This document shows positions 6,800 through 14,578 of a DNA stretch of 64,000 nucleotides, one piece after another; positions within the stretch are counted from its first letter, which is position 1, and the number at the start of each line of letters is the position of its first letter. The notes below the pieces were generated by a model. That model had not been told where the DNA came from, ran no database searches, and saw nothing but the letters and a program-made list of their open reading frames with translations. The stretch is from an uncultured bacterium (GTDB taxonomy: Bacteria; Muiribacteriota; Ozemobacteria; Ozemobacterales; Ozemobacteraceae). The position numbers and the translations under genes are program-made. The stretch covers positions 310,001 to 374,000 of the forward strand of contig CALEDQ010000004.1 of assembly GCA_937949615.1 (NCBI GenBank). Direction: 5' to 3'.

Positions 6800-9037
6800 T
6801 TACAGAACAAAGTTCTCAGGGGCAATTGAGTTATCTTCAACACAGAGCCCCGTTTCTTCTGAATATTCCATGCTGGTAGTCAAAGCAAAAATACCCGGGT
6901 GAACCTCTTCAAGCGATTTCCTTTGCAGCATGGAATTAAAATCGTTCAAATAAATATTTACTGAATATCGCTGCAGTTTGCGCATCAGCCAGGGCTCAGG
7001 GCCCATGTGCTTAAGCTGATCGATCAGCTCTTCACCTTGCTGATAACGAACAATAACAGTTCTCTGCATAGAATCATCGATCAGTTTGAATTTTTCTGCC
7101 ACCGTTCTGAATTGAATGCCCAAAGTGCTACGATCAGGCGTTAGAGCAGGAATAATATCCTTCACATCAAGAGAATTAACCTTCCAGTAAAGGTCGCTGA
7201 AAAAACGCGAGAAATTGGCCCTTTCAAGCGGATCATCATTACAGCCGTGCAGAATATTCTTTGTGGTTTCAGCAGCTTTACGCAAAATGCCAGGTGGAGA
7301 CTTTTTCTCGGCAACAAAAATTTTTACAAGGCCTTTTTCAAGCGATCCTTCGCGGTTGCAACGCCCGGCTGCCTGAGCTATTGAATCAAGACCAGCCAGT
7401 GCCCGGCAAACAACCGGAAAATCTAGATCAACACCGGCTTCGACCAGCTGAGTGCTTATTACTCTGGTGATTGCGCCAGTTTTCAATCGCTCCTTAACTT
7501 CAGCGATTATATTACTACGATGTTGTCCACACATCAGCGCAGAAAGATGAATCGTGCCTTCCGGCATCAGCTTATAAAGCTCTTTACAGCTCTTACGATC
7601 GGAAACAACAACCAGAACCTGGTCATACTGGGAGCACTCGTCGGCAACTTCCTGCCAGGTCATGCTGACGCCAAGGTCTGGCGGCAATTCAACCTCAACC
7701 CGTTTTAATTGCTCATAAATACCATCAACGTCTTTAATAATTTCTTTTATCGAACCCTGTCGCAAACCATTAAAGTGATATTGCCCATCGCTACGGCTTT
7801 CCAGAGCCGGTTGTGTAGCAGTCGAAACAACAAGGGAAACCGAATAAGAATCCACAAGTATCTGAAGCGCCTGCAGAATTGGATTTAAATAATCTGTGGG
7901 TAGCAACTGAGCCTCGTCAAGAATAACAACAGAGTTGGCGATATTATGAAGTTTTCGACACCGGGAAGGCTTATTCGAAAACAGCGATTCATAAAATTGA
8001 ACCGTTGTAGTTACGATCAGAGGAGCATCCCAGTTTTCTGATGCCAGACGCATCTGCGACGTGCTGTCTTCTTCGCCGATGCTGGAGTGATGTTCGACAA
8101 CGTTTTCCGCGCCGATGGCATCACGAAAGACATCAGCATTCTGCTCGATAATACTGGTGTAAGGAATCACATAGATAATTCGCTGTAAATTATGTTTTTG
8201 CGCGTGTTCCATGGCAAAAGCAAGGCTCGAAAGAGTTTTGCCGCCGCCGGTTGGAACAGTCAGAGAAAATATCCCCTGATCTGAGTTGCCAGCAACTTTA
8301 CAATCCCTGAGAATATGCTGCCTGACATCATTAACCATGGATTTTCTGGCGCCTTCAACTTTTTTGGCCATGTAATTCCAAAATTTCTCACGGATTGCCG
8401 GAAGGCTCTCAAACTTTCCTCGCTGAGAGCCTTTCTCAAAATCCATATACGATTCCGTATCAAGAAAGTCGGCATCTACAAGGCATGAAAAAAGCATGCG
8501 AATCCATAAAGACATGCCAATGTCATCGCCAAATTTAAAAGGAAGCCTACCGGGCTTTTTGTCATTTGACAAACCCTTGATTTCAGAACGAATTTCTGAA
8601 ACATTGGCTTGATTCAATCTGAATTTCAGAGCACTGGCGCCATGATCTTCGGATGGGAAATAATCAGGAAGACCGCCATGGTGACCTGCTATGCAATAGG
8701 CGATAACCCTGCCAATACACGAACCAAACAATTCTTCAGCCAGCTTGCTGCCTGGAGTTGAGTGATCGAGTCGACCAACTTTACCTTCCAGGTGGGCTTC
8801 CTGCCCGTAACCGCTTTTGGCGCGGATATATTCCTGCCAGGCAGAAGTGCTTTTTCCGGCGTCATGAAGAATGCCAGCGGCGTAGGCCCAATCGGCTGAA
8901 TTGAAGACGGAAGCAAATTTCGCGGCCAATTCAGCTGTCTTCTGAACATGGTCGAGCAAAAGATGTGGCGGTGCCCATCCCCCGTTTTTATCGCACTTTA
9001 AATGTGCAACAAGACTATTACAGTCATCTACGCTCAT
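6800..9037 (-). CDS. cas3: Cas3 helicase-nuclease
   Basis: The 745-residue protein joins an N-terminal HD nuclease domain to an SF2 helicase. HD motifs are ILHDAGK (H58-D59), DHST near 91 and AGHHGG near 118-122. The helicase has Walker A VPTGGGKT (261-268), a DEAQ box (374-377), VSTATQP and QAAGRCNREG (motif VI). It is recruited by target-bound Cascade and degrades DNA 3' to 5'. It is the first gene of the cas operon, starting about 20 nt after a predicted transcription start. Its ribosome site (GGTAGAAA) is weak, so low Cas3 output is possible. Confidence 0.97.
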   Translation of the reverse strand: MSVDDCNSLVAHLKCDKNGGWAPPHLLLDHVQKTAELAAKFASVFNSADWAYAAGILHDAGKSTSAWQEYIRAKSGYGQEAHLEGKVGRLDHSTPGSKLAEELFGSCIGRVIAYCIAGHHGGLPDYFPSEDHGASALKFRLNQANVSEIRSEIKGLSNDKKPGRLPFKFGDDIGMSLWIRMLFSCLVDADFLDTESYMDFEKGSQRGKFESLPAIREKFWNYMAKKVEGARKSMVNDVRQHILRDCKVAGNSDQGIFSLTVPTGGGKTLSSLAFAMEHAQKHNLQRIIYVIPYTSIIEQNADVFRDAIGAENVVEHHSSIGEEDSTSQMRLASENWDAPLIVTTTVQFYESLFSNKPSRCRKLHNIANSVVILDEAQLLPTDYLNPILQALQILVDSYSVSLVVSTATQPALESRSDGQYHFNGLRQGSIKEIIKDVDGIYEQLKRVEVELPPDLGVSMTWQEVADECSQYDQVLVVVSDRKSCKELYKLMPEGTIHLSALMCGQHRSNIIAEVKERLKTGAITRVISTQLVEAGVDLDFPVVCRALAGLDSIAQAAGRCNREGSLEKGLVKIFVAEKKSPPGILRKAAETTKNILHGCNDDPLERANFSRFFSDLYWKVNSLDVKDIIPALTPDRSTLGIQFRTVAEKFKLIDDSMQRTVIVRYQQGEELIDQLKHMGPEPWLMRKLQRYSVNIYLNDFNSMLQRKSLEEVHPGIFALTTSMEYSEETGLCVEDNSIAPENFVL

Positions 9038-9064
9038 TTTCTACCGTTATCAACCAAAAGAATA

Positions 9065-9093
9065 ATTATCTATATGGCAAAACTTTAGCACAA
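9065..9093 (-). promoter_or_regulatory. Candidate cas operon promoter
   Basis: The minus strand has TTGTGC (9088-9093), 17 bp, then GATAAT (9065-9070), giving a start near 9058, about 20 nt before cas3. Just upstream lie the 10-bp palindrome TCTGATCAGA (9135-9144) and an outer near-perfect inverted repeat: CCCCAAATGC at 9112-9121 against GCATGTTGGGG at 9147-9157, with a one-base bulge. These could be a regulator site. Promoter quality is moderate. Confidence 0.55.
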
Positions 9094-9217
9094 TATTCAG
9101 AGGATTTTAACCCCCAAATGCTTAAAAAAATTACTCTGATCAGAACGCATGTTGGGGCAAGGATAAGAGCAATGAATGAGAATCAGAGTGCCAGCGCAAA
9201 ATGCGCGAGCATGTATA

Positions 9218-10117
9218 TCAGGCTCTTTTTATTGCAGCGGTAATCAAGTCGACGAGGCGGCCGTCGATGATCAGGAGGCCGGAAAAGATCAGAAGCATGC
9301 CGAGGATGTCGTTGGCTTTGAGGGTTTCGCCGAGGACGGTGCTGGCGAGAAGCATGGCGCTGACCGGAATCATCAGGGTGACGAGAAGCCCATTGGTGGC
9401 GCCGGCAGTGGCAATGATACGGAAATAGATGATATAGGCAATGCCGGTGCAGAAAACGCCAAGCATGGTCAGGGCGACCCAGGTGAGAGGTTTGAGAGCC
9501 GCGAAGGCCGGGGGGGTGGCTATAAGCAGGCCGGGCAGCAGAAAAACCAGAGCACCGACAAGGCTGACGGCAGTAACCATCACCGATGGCAGGTGTCGGA
9601 AACGCCGGGCGTAGATGCCGGCCAGAGCATAGTTGAAAGTGCCGCCGAGAATGGCCAGCTGTGCCATGCCTGCCAGAACGATGCCACTCGCCAACGACGA
9701 CCAGACCATTGCGACGATGCCGGCGATGCCGGTCAGGACACCGGTTACCTTGCGCCAGGTAAGCTTCTCGTCATCGGTGAGAAAGTGCGCCAGAATCATC
9801 ACGAAAACCGGCGAAGTGGCATTGAGAATCGAGGCGGTGCTGCTGTCGACGAACTGCTGTGCCCAGCTGATCATGTAGAAAGGCAGGCCGGTATTGATGA
9901 CACCCAGAAAGCCGATCGACAGCCAGGAACGCAGATCGCGCGGAAAAGACAGGCGCATGAACCGGCAAACCAGAACCATAAACGGCACCGCAAACGCCAG
10001 CCGGAAAAAAATCAGCCAGAATGGCGTCAATTCGCGCAGCGCAATCTTGAGGAACATGAACGAGCTCCCCCAGATTACCGACAGTATTATCATCCACAGC
10101 CAGTCAATTGCTTTCAT
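9218..10117 (-). CDS. DMT-superfamily (EamA) transporter
   Basis: The protein has ten predicted membrane helices in two repeated EamA halves of about 140 residues. The first begins LWMIILSVIWGSSFMFLKIALR. The second contains the typical PVSAMLLASTVLGETLKANDILGMLLIFSGLLI. Such proteins export amino acids or metabolites across the inner membrane, and the substrate cannot be predicted. I use the ATG at 10117 (MKAIDW), since the upstream alternative adds eight non-family residues. It is divergent from the next gene and lies upstream of cas3 on the same strand with only a small hairpin (9194-9206) between, so read-through into cas3 is possible. Confidence 0.9.
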   Translation of the reverse strand: MKAIDWLWMIILSVIWGSSFMFLKIALRELTPFWLIFFRLAFAVPFMVLVCRFMRLSFPRDLRSWLSIGFLGVINTGLPFYMISWAQQFVDSSTASILNATSPVFVMILAHFLTDDEKLTWRKVTGVLTGIAGIVAMVWSSLASGIVLAGMAQLAILGGTFNYALAGIYARRFRHLPSVMVTAVSLVGALVFLLPGLLIATPPAFAALKPLTWVALTMLGVFCTGIAYIIYFRIIATAGATNGLLVTLMIPVSAMLLASTVLGETLKANDILGMLLIFSGLLIIDGRLVDLITAAIKRA

Positions 10118-10190
10118 AATGCCGGGCTGATGATACAACAACCCGGTCCGGAATGCAGAAAATATTGCAAATTGTTACAATCGATTGAAT

Positions 10191-10219
10191 TTGACTTGGC
10201 AGGAGCGGGAATTTATACT
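10191..10219 (+). promoter_or_regulatory. Sigma-70-like promoter for the 10287 operon
   Basis: TTGACT (10191-10196), 17 bp, and TATACT (10214-10219) form a strong promoter. Transcription would start near 10226, giving a leader of about 60 nt. That leader holds a 6-bp hairpin (CCGGCA/TGCCGG) near 10228-10250. Confidence 0.7.
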
Positions 10220-10286
10220 GTCTGCGGGCCGGCAGAACGTTTGCCGGAGCTTTTGTGTATTCCACAGACAGACCGGAGAGAGAAAC

Positions 10287-11327
10287 TTGAATAACAGCCA
10301 GAATACTGCCAATAACGTGCGCCACAGCTACCCGATCGCCATTCGCGACGATTCAATCAAAACCGCTTTTGGGCTGCTGCTGCAAACGCTGCCCTACGCC
10401 CTGATCAGATTCGGAATTCTTCTGGTGGTCAGCCTGGTCACCCTGGTCTGGGCCATTGTCACCTTCGGCGGCGCGATATTTCTCAGCGACAAAATTCACG
10501 GCATCTTCGGCTTTGGCTGGCTGGCAGGCCTCGGCGGCATCTACGGCTACATCTGGTATACCATCGTACGCTACGGTCTCTACCTGATCAAATGCGGCCA
10601 CATCGCCGTCCTCACCGAACTGATCACCCATGGCCAGATCAGTAACGGCGATGAAAACATGTTCGCCTACGGCCGCCGCATCATTCAGGAAAAATTCACC
10701 CAGGTCAACGCGCTGTTTGCACTCGACCTGCTGATCGACGGCGTCGTCAAGGCATTCAACAACACCCTCGACTGGATCGGCAGTCTGCTGCCTATTCCGG
10801 GGCTCGACAGTCTGATGAAACTCGTAAACAGCATTCTCTTCATGGCTTCGACCTACATCGACGAAACCATCTTCTCGTATTCGCTCGCCCGCGGCGAAAC
10901 CAACCCGTGGCGCGGCGGCCAGGACGGCCTGCTCTATTACTGCAACAACGTCAAAGAAATTCTTAAAACCGCCCTCTGGGCAGTTATTCTCGACAAAGTC
11001 TGCACTTTCCTGCTCTGGGCCGTGTTTATGATACCGGCGCTCCTTTTCGTCTGGATTTCACCGTTTCCGGTGCTCAGCGGCGCCGCGATTCTCGCAGCCG
11101 TTCTCTGCGCCGCCAACGCCCGCAGCGCTTTTCTCGAACCGCTGTTTCTCATTATGGTCATGATCAAGTTCCATGTCGCTGCCGAAAACCAGCCGGTCAA
11201 CCTCGACTGGGATTCACGCCTGACCACCCTCAGCGGCAACTTTGTCGAGATCAAGGAAAAGGCGGCGGCCTGGGTAACTTCAACCAACCCGTCGCCAGTA
11301 CCGGAAGCAGGCGCAACCGGTGTCTGA
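10287..11327 (+). CDS. Uncharacterised multi-pass membrane protein
   Basis: I do not recognise the family. The 346-residue protein has about six or more hydrophobic helices, including FGILLVVSLVTLVWAIVTFGGAIFL and ILAAVLCAANARSAFLEPLFLIMVMI. It has a conserved-looking loop GETNPWRGGQDGLLYYC and a Pro-rich tail. I chose the TTG at 10287, preceded by CGGAGAG with suitable spacing and lying downstream of the predicted transcription start. Longer readings would begin inside the promoter. Its end overlaps the next gene by 8 nt, so the two are probably co-translated. A weak resemblance to choline-transporter-like proteins cannot be confirmed by eye. Confidence 0.75.
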   Translation: MNNSQNTANNVRHSYPIAIRDDSIKTAFGLLLQTLPYALIRFGILLVVSLVTLVWAIVTFGGAIFLSDKIHGIFGFGWLAGLGGIYGYIWYTIVRYGLYLIKCGHIAVLTELITHGQISNGDENMFAYGRRIIQEKFTQVNALFALDLLIDGVVKAFNNTLDWIGSLLPIPGLDSLMKLVNSILFMASTYIDETIFSYSLARGETNPWRGGQDGLLYYCNNVKEILKTALWAVILDKVCTFLLWAVFMIPALLFVWISPFPVLSGAAILAAVLCAANARSAFLEPLFLIMVMIKFHVAAENQPVNLDWDSRLTTLSGNFVEIKEKAAAWVTSTNPSPVPEAGATGV

Positions 11328-12555
11328 AACATCTCTCAGCAGCGCACAGCTGAAAAAGCTCTGCGACGCCGGCAATCAGATCAACACCCTGATCGAATCG
11401 CCCGATTTTCTTGAAGTCAGAAAAGGGCTCGATGCCTGCATCAGTCTGCTGCGCGAAATGGTCACGATGGGCGCAGTCGATTCGTATCTGGTGGCGAAAC
11501 TGGCACTCGCTTTTGCTGCCGGTCTGGCTATCACCGAGCAGGGCAGCCTGCTCAGCAACCTGTTCGAGCTCGGCCGCCTGTTCAACGACGACGCGAAAGT
11601 GCTCGAAGCACGGTGCAATCTCGGCGAAACCTATGATGGCATGCAGCTCGAAACCAGACTCGAACCCAGAGACCTGCGCCTGCTGTCGATGGGCATGTTC
11701 TTCGCCTGCAACCCAGAATGCGTTCAGCTTTCGGTCGGCGATGCCATTGTCATTCTGCAGATAAAAATGGTCGAAAAAGTGCTGTTGAAGCTCGAAATTC
11801 AACAGGACACGAGAAAAGCCGAAACCCTTAAAGAAGAACTGAGCAGTTCATTCACGAAAATTCCCGCCCTGGTGTTCGAACATCTTGGCCACAGCCAGCT
11901 GCCGATCAAACAGTTTTTCATGGCGTTCTGGGAATACCTGCTCGAAAAAGCCTGGGGCAAAGAAATCCCCGAAGACTGCCGCAAAGCCTTCGGCCAGATG
12001 CTGAGCAAGATACCGGTTGTCGAAAGACACAACCATATCAGACTGCTGCCAATGCTTGAATGGAACATCGACAGCGAATCTGCCAGCCCGGTTCAGGTAT
12101 TTACGCCAAATGGGCTGCCAGCCAGAAGAAAACGCGAAGCAACCAGCGATCTGCAGACCGGCTGGTTTCGCGAAATACCGATGCTCGGCGGCCCTATCCG
12201 GGTCATTCTGACGCTGTATTTCCTCACGAGTATGATCGCGGTCGGCCCCAGCATGAGCTTTTTCTGGACCATCATCGCCATAACTCTCGCCTCGACCTAT
12301 TATCGAGTCTGTCTGCTGTTCAAAGAAGAGATGAACGAAGGCATGGCGCCAACCGTCGCGTTTCTCATCTACCTGTTCGCCGGTTTCATGAGCATCGGCG
12401 CCCTGGTTTCAGAGACTCTGATCGTCGGTATGACCGCGGCTCTGGTCATGAACATCGCTTTTCCGGCGGCATTGGGCGTTGTTCTGACCGGCCGGCGCAA
12501 AATCATCGAAACCTTCACCGATATTTACAAAAACGACAAAAAGCGCCTCAAATAG
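11320..12555 (+). CDS. Hypothetical protein with helical cytoplasmic part and C-terminal membrane helices
   Basis: The 411-residue protein starts at GTG 11320 inside the previous gene. Residues 1-290 are helical and soluble, without a motif I recognise. The last third has about four membrane segments (RVILTLYFLTSMIAVG, FFWTIIAITLASTYYRV, APTVAFLIYLFAGFMSIGAL, ALVMNIAFPAALGVVL) and a basic tail. It is coupled to the upstream membrane protein by the 8-nt overlap, so they may form one complex. It is convergent with the next gene. Confidence 0.7.
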   Translation: MSETSLSSAQLKKLCDAGNQINTLIESPDFLEVRKGLDACISLLREMVTMGAVDSYLVAKLALAFAAGLAITEQGSLLSNLFELGRLFNDDAKVLEARCNLGETYDGMQLETRLEPRDLRLLSMGMFFACNPECVQLSVGDAIVILQIKMVEKVLLKLEIQQDTRKAETLKEELSSSFTKIPALVFEHLGHSQLPIKQFFMAFWEYLLEKAWGKEIPEDCRKAFGQMLSKIPVVERHNHIRLLPMLEWNIDSESASPVQVFTPNGLPARRKREATSDLQTGWFREIPMLGGPIRVILTLYFLTSMIAVGPSMSFFWTIIAITLASTYYRVCLLFKEEMNEGMAPTVAFLIYLFAGFMSIGALVSETLIVGMTAALVMNIAFPAALGVVLTGRRKIIETFTDIYKNDKKRLK

Positions 12556-12589
12556 ACAGAGATTCCTGCCAACGCAGAGACGAAGCCTA

Positions 12590-14407
12590 TTAAGGCAGCG
12601 GCGCCAGCGTGTTGTTGATCCAGCGCGCAATTGCCGGGTATTCGCCGGGCGCGAGATTGATCGGAAAATTTACCGCCCCCGAAGCGGTTTCGAGATTGAA
12701 AACATTGTTGTAAAAACCGAGCGCCCGCGGCACCGGCGCCGGGGTGAAAAGATCATAACCCATGAAGGAAACGGCCGGTCTGGTATCGGTCAAGCGGCAG
12801 AGCGCCGGCGCAAAGTCGAGCTGGCAGCAGAGCTGGTCGAGCGTTTTCCCTGCCCCCAGACCTGGGCGGCCCGACACAAAAATCAGGGGCAGCCGGCTGT
12901 AGAGGTAGTATTCACCACCGATCAGATCGCTGTGCCCATAGTTCGGCATCGGATAATGGTCGGCAGTCACAATCACCAACGTTTCGTCGTCAAGCAGCCC
13001 CTTTTCGGCAACCGCGGTAAAAAACTGCCTGAGACAGTGGTTGGTCCAGTAGATGGAACGCACCACCTGGCTCGGGTGCGAGGCAACTGCAGGCGGCAGC
13101 CGGTCAGATGGCAGACCGCAGTAAGAAGGCGGCTGGTGCATATCGATGGTTTTGGCGAGCAGCAGATAGCTGCGGTCGCGCTGCTGCTGCATGACCTTCA
13201 GAGTCTTGTCGTAAACGACGTCATCATGAAAACCCCAGTCGTTGACCGGCGGCTCCGGGTATTCATGCGCGAGATCCTCATAAGAAATGTATTCGTCGAC
13301 GCCGAGAATATTTTTGAAAATAACGTTCTCGCCGCCGTAGAAGCGGCTGTTGCCGGTTATCAAAATGCCGCGCGTGCCATGCTGCTGGTGCATCAGCTGA
13401 AAAAGGCTTTGCGAGCCGGTTTTCTGAATCAGATGGTATTCCGGCGGCACTTTCGAGCAGAGAAGTGTGATCAGGCCCTGCAGAGTCGGGTAGGAAGAAT
13501 TGCGAAAATCTTTTGCTGAGGGATATTTCTGCAGCAACCCGTCGAGAAAGTCTGAAGCGGCGGCAGGAACCGCGGCGTTGATCGAATGAAAATAATCGAG
13601 AGCCAGCGATTCGTGCACCAGAACGACAACCCTTTTAAACGGCTTTTCCGCTGGCGGCGCCTCGGTCGGCGACAGGCGCATGAGGCCCATACCGAGCAGT
13701 TCAGCAGTTTCTTTCTCTGAGAATGGCTGCCAGACGACAGACTGCGTGCCTGGCCTGGCGTTCCAGATGTTAACAAAAATGCCGCTGCCGAGATTCTGCA
13801 AAAACGAATTTTTGTTCAGCTGCGCCAGTTCACCGGTCCAGAGTGGTGCGGCCGTTGGTTCGTCGAGCCGCAGCGGAATCAGCTGAGCGGCGGCGCCGCC
13901 CAGCACGACGACCAGAATGAGCCTGAGCTGGCGGCGACGCTGTTCTGCGCTGTCACCCGCAAAACCGACGGCCAGTTTATACGCACTCAGCGCAAAAACG
14001 ACCAGCAGGCAGATCAGCAGCAGCAGAACCACGACATCGCCGGCAGTCAGAACCGCCTTGATGGCATAAATATTGATATCGTGCAGCACTCCGGTATTGA
14101 GGCGGGCCAGCGAAAAGAAAAAGCAGATCGAGTCGGCGACCAGCAGAAACAATGCCGTCGTCAGGGTCACGGCAAAGAGAGGCGGGCCAAAGCGCCGGCC
14201 GGCCGATAATGGCAGCAGCAGCCAGCACAGGGCAATAATGGCGGTATCGGCTGCGAGGCCGCGAGCCAATGCCGGCACCAGACCATCGATATAATGCAGA
14301 TCGAGCTGCCTGATTACGGTCAGATTGTTGACGGACAGGGCCAGCAGCAGGGACAGGAACACAAACAGCAGTGTCTTCAGGTTATGACTGGTCAGGCTGA
14401 TTACCAT
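12590..14407 (-). CDS. LTA synthase-like phosphotransferase (sulfatase/alkaline phosphatase superfamily)
   Basis: The 605-residue protein has about five N-terminal membrane helices (1-170), then an extracytoplasmic sulfatase-fold domain (about 255-605). Metal-site motifs are visible: VVVLVHESLALDYF (Glu), FRNSSYPTLQGLITLLCS (Thr nucleophile candidate) and TADHYPMPNYGHSD (Asp-His). There is no CxPSR formylglycine motif, so it is not a classical sulfatase. Family members transfer phosphoglycerol or phosphoethanolamine to glycans or lipids. The acceptor is unknown. A second relative lies at 40030-41910. No strong ribosome site precedes the ATG. Confidence 0.85.
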   Translation of the reverse strand: MVISLTSHNLKTLLFVFLSLLLALSVNNLTVIRQLDLHYIDGLVPALARGLAADTAIIALCWLLLPLSAGRRFGPPLFAVTLTTALFLLVADSICFFFSLARLNTGVLHDINIYAIKAVLTAGDVVVLLLLICLLVVFALSAYKLAVGFAGDSAEQRRRQLRLILVVVLGGAAAQLIPLRLDEPTAAPLWTGELAQLNKNSFLQNLGSGIFVNIWNARPGTQSVVWQPFSEKETAELLGMGLMRLSPTEAPPAEKPFKRVVVLVHESLALDYFHSINAAVPAAASDFLDGLLQKYPSAKDFRNSSYPTLQGLITLLCSKVPPEYHLIQKTGSQSLFQLMHQQHGTRGILITGNSRFYGGENVIFKNILGVDEYISYEDLAHEYPEPPVNDWGFHDDVVYDKTLKVMQQQRDRSYLLLAKTIDMHQPPSYCGLPSDRLPPAVASHPSQVVRSIYWTNHCLRQFFTAVAEKGLLDDETLVIVTADHYPMPNYGHSDLIGGEYYLYSRLPLIFVSGRPGLGAGKTLDQLCCQLDFAPALCRLTDTRPAVSFMGYDLFTPAPVPRALGFYNNVFNLETASGAVNFPINLAPGEYPAIARWINNTLAPLP

Positions 14408-14494
14408 ACTTTCAGACAGATTTTTCAGGGGGGCTCAAGGCTGCGGGCAGTATAACAAATCCGCAGAGCAGCGGCAAATCTGCCGCAAAACTGC

Positions 14495-14524
14495 TTGACA
14501 AAGCGGCGGCAAAATCGGGATATT
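14495..14524 (+). promoter_or_regulatory. Promoter for the CPA2 antiporter
   Basis: A consensus TTGACA (14495-14500) is followed after 18 bp by GATATT (14519-14524). The predicted start near 14531 lies about 48 nt before the TTG start codon at 14579. This rules out the longer in-frame reading that would begin within the -35 box. Confidence 0.6.
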
Positions 14525-14578
14525 ATTGCAGGAGCCCCGAGCGACAAGCGTTATCAACCAGATAAAAGAGGAAGCAAC

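Noticed and set aside
9112..9157. Terminator of the DMT transporter before cas3
   Set aside because: The inverted repeat is interrupted, has a long loop and no T run right after the second arm. An operator is as likely.
9176..10294. A 372-codon plus-strand open frame opposite the DMT transporter
   Set aside because: It mirrors the hydrophobic gene on the other strand, its translation is a polar low-complexity string, and it lacks a ribosome site.
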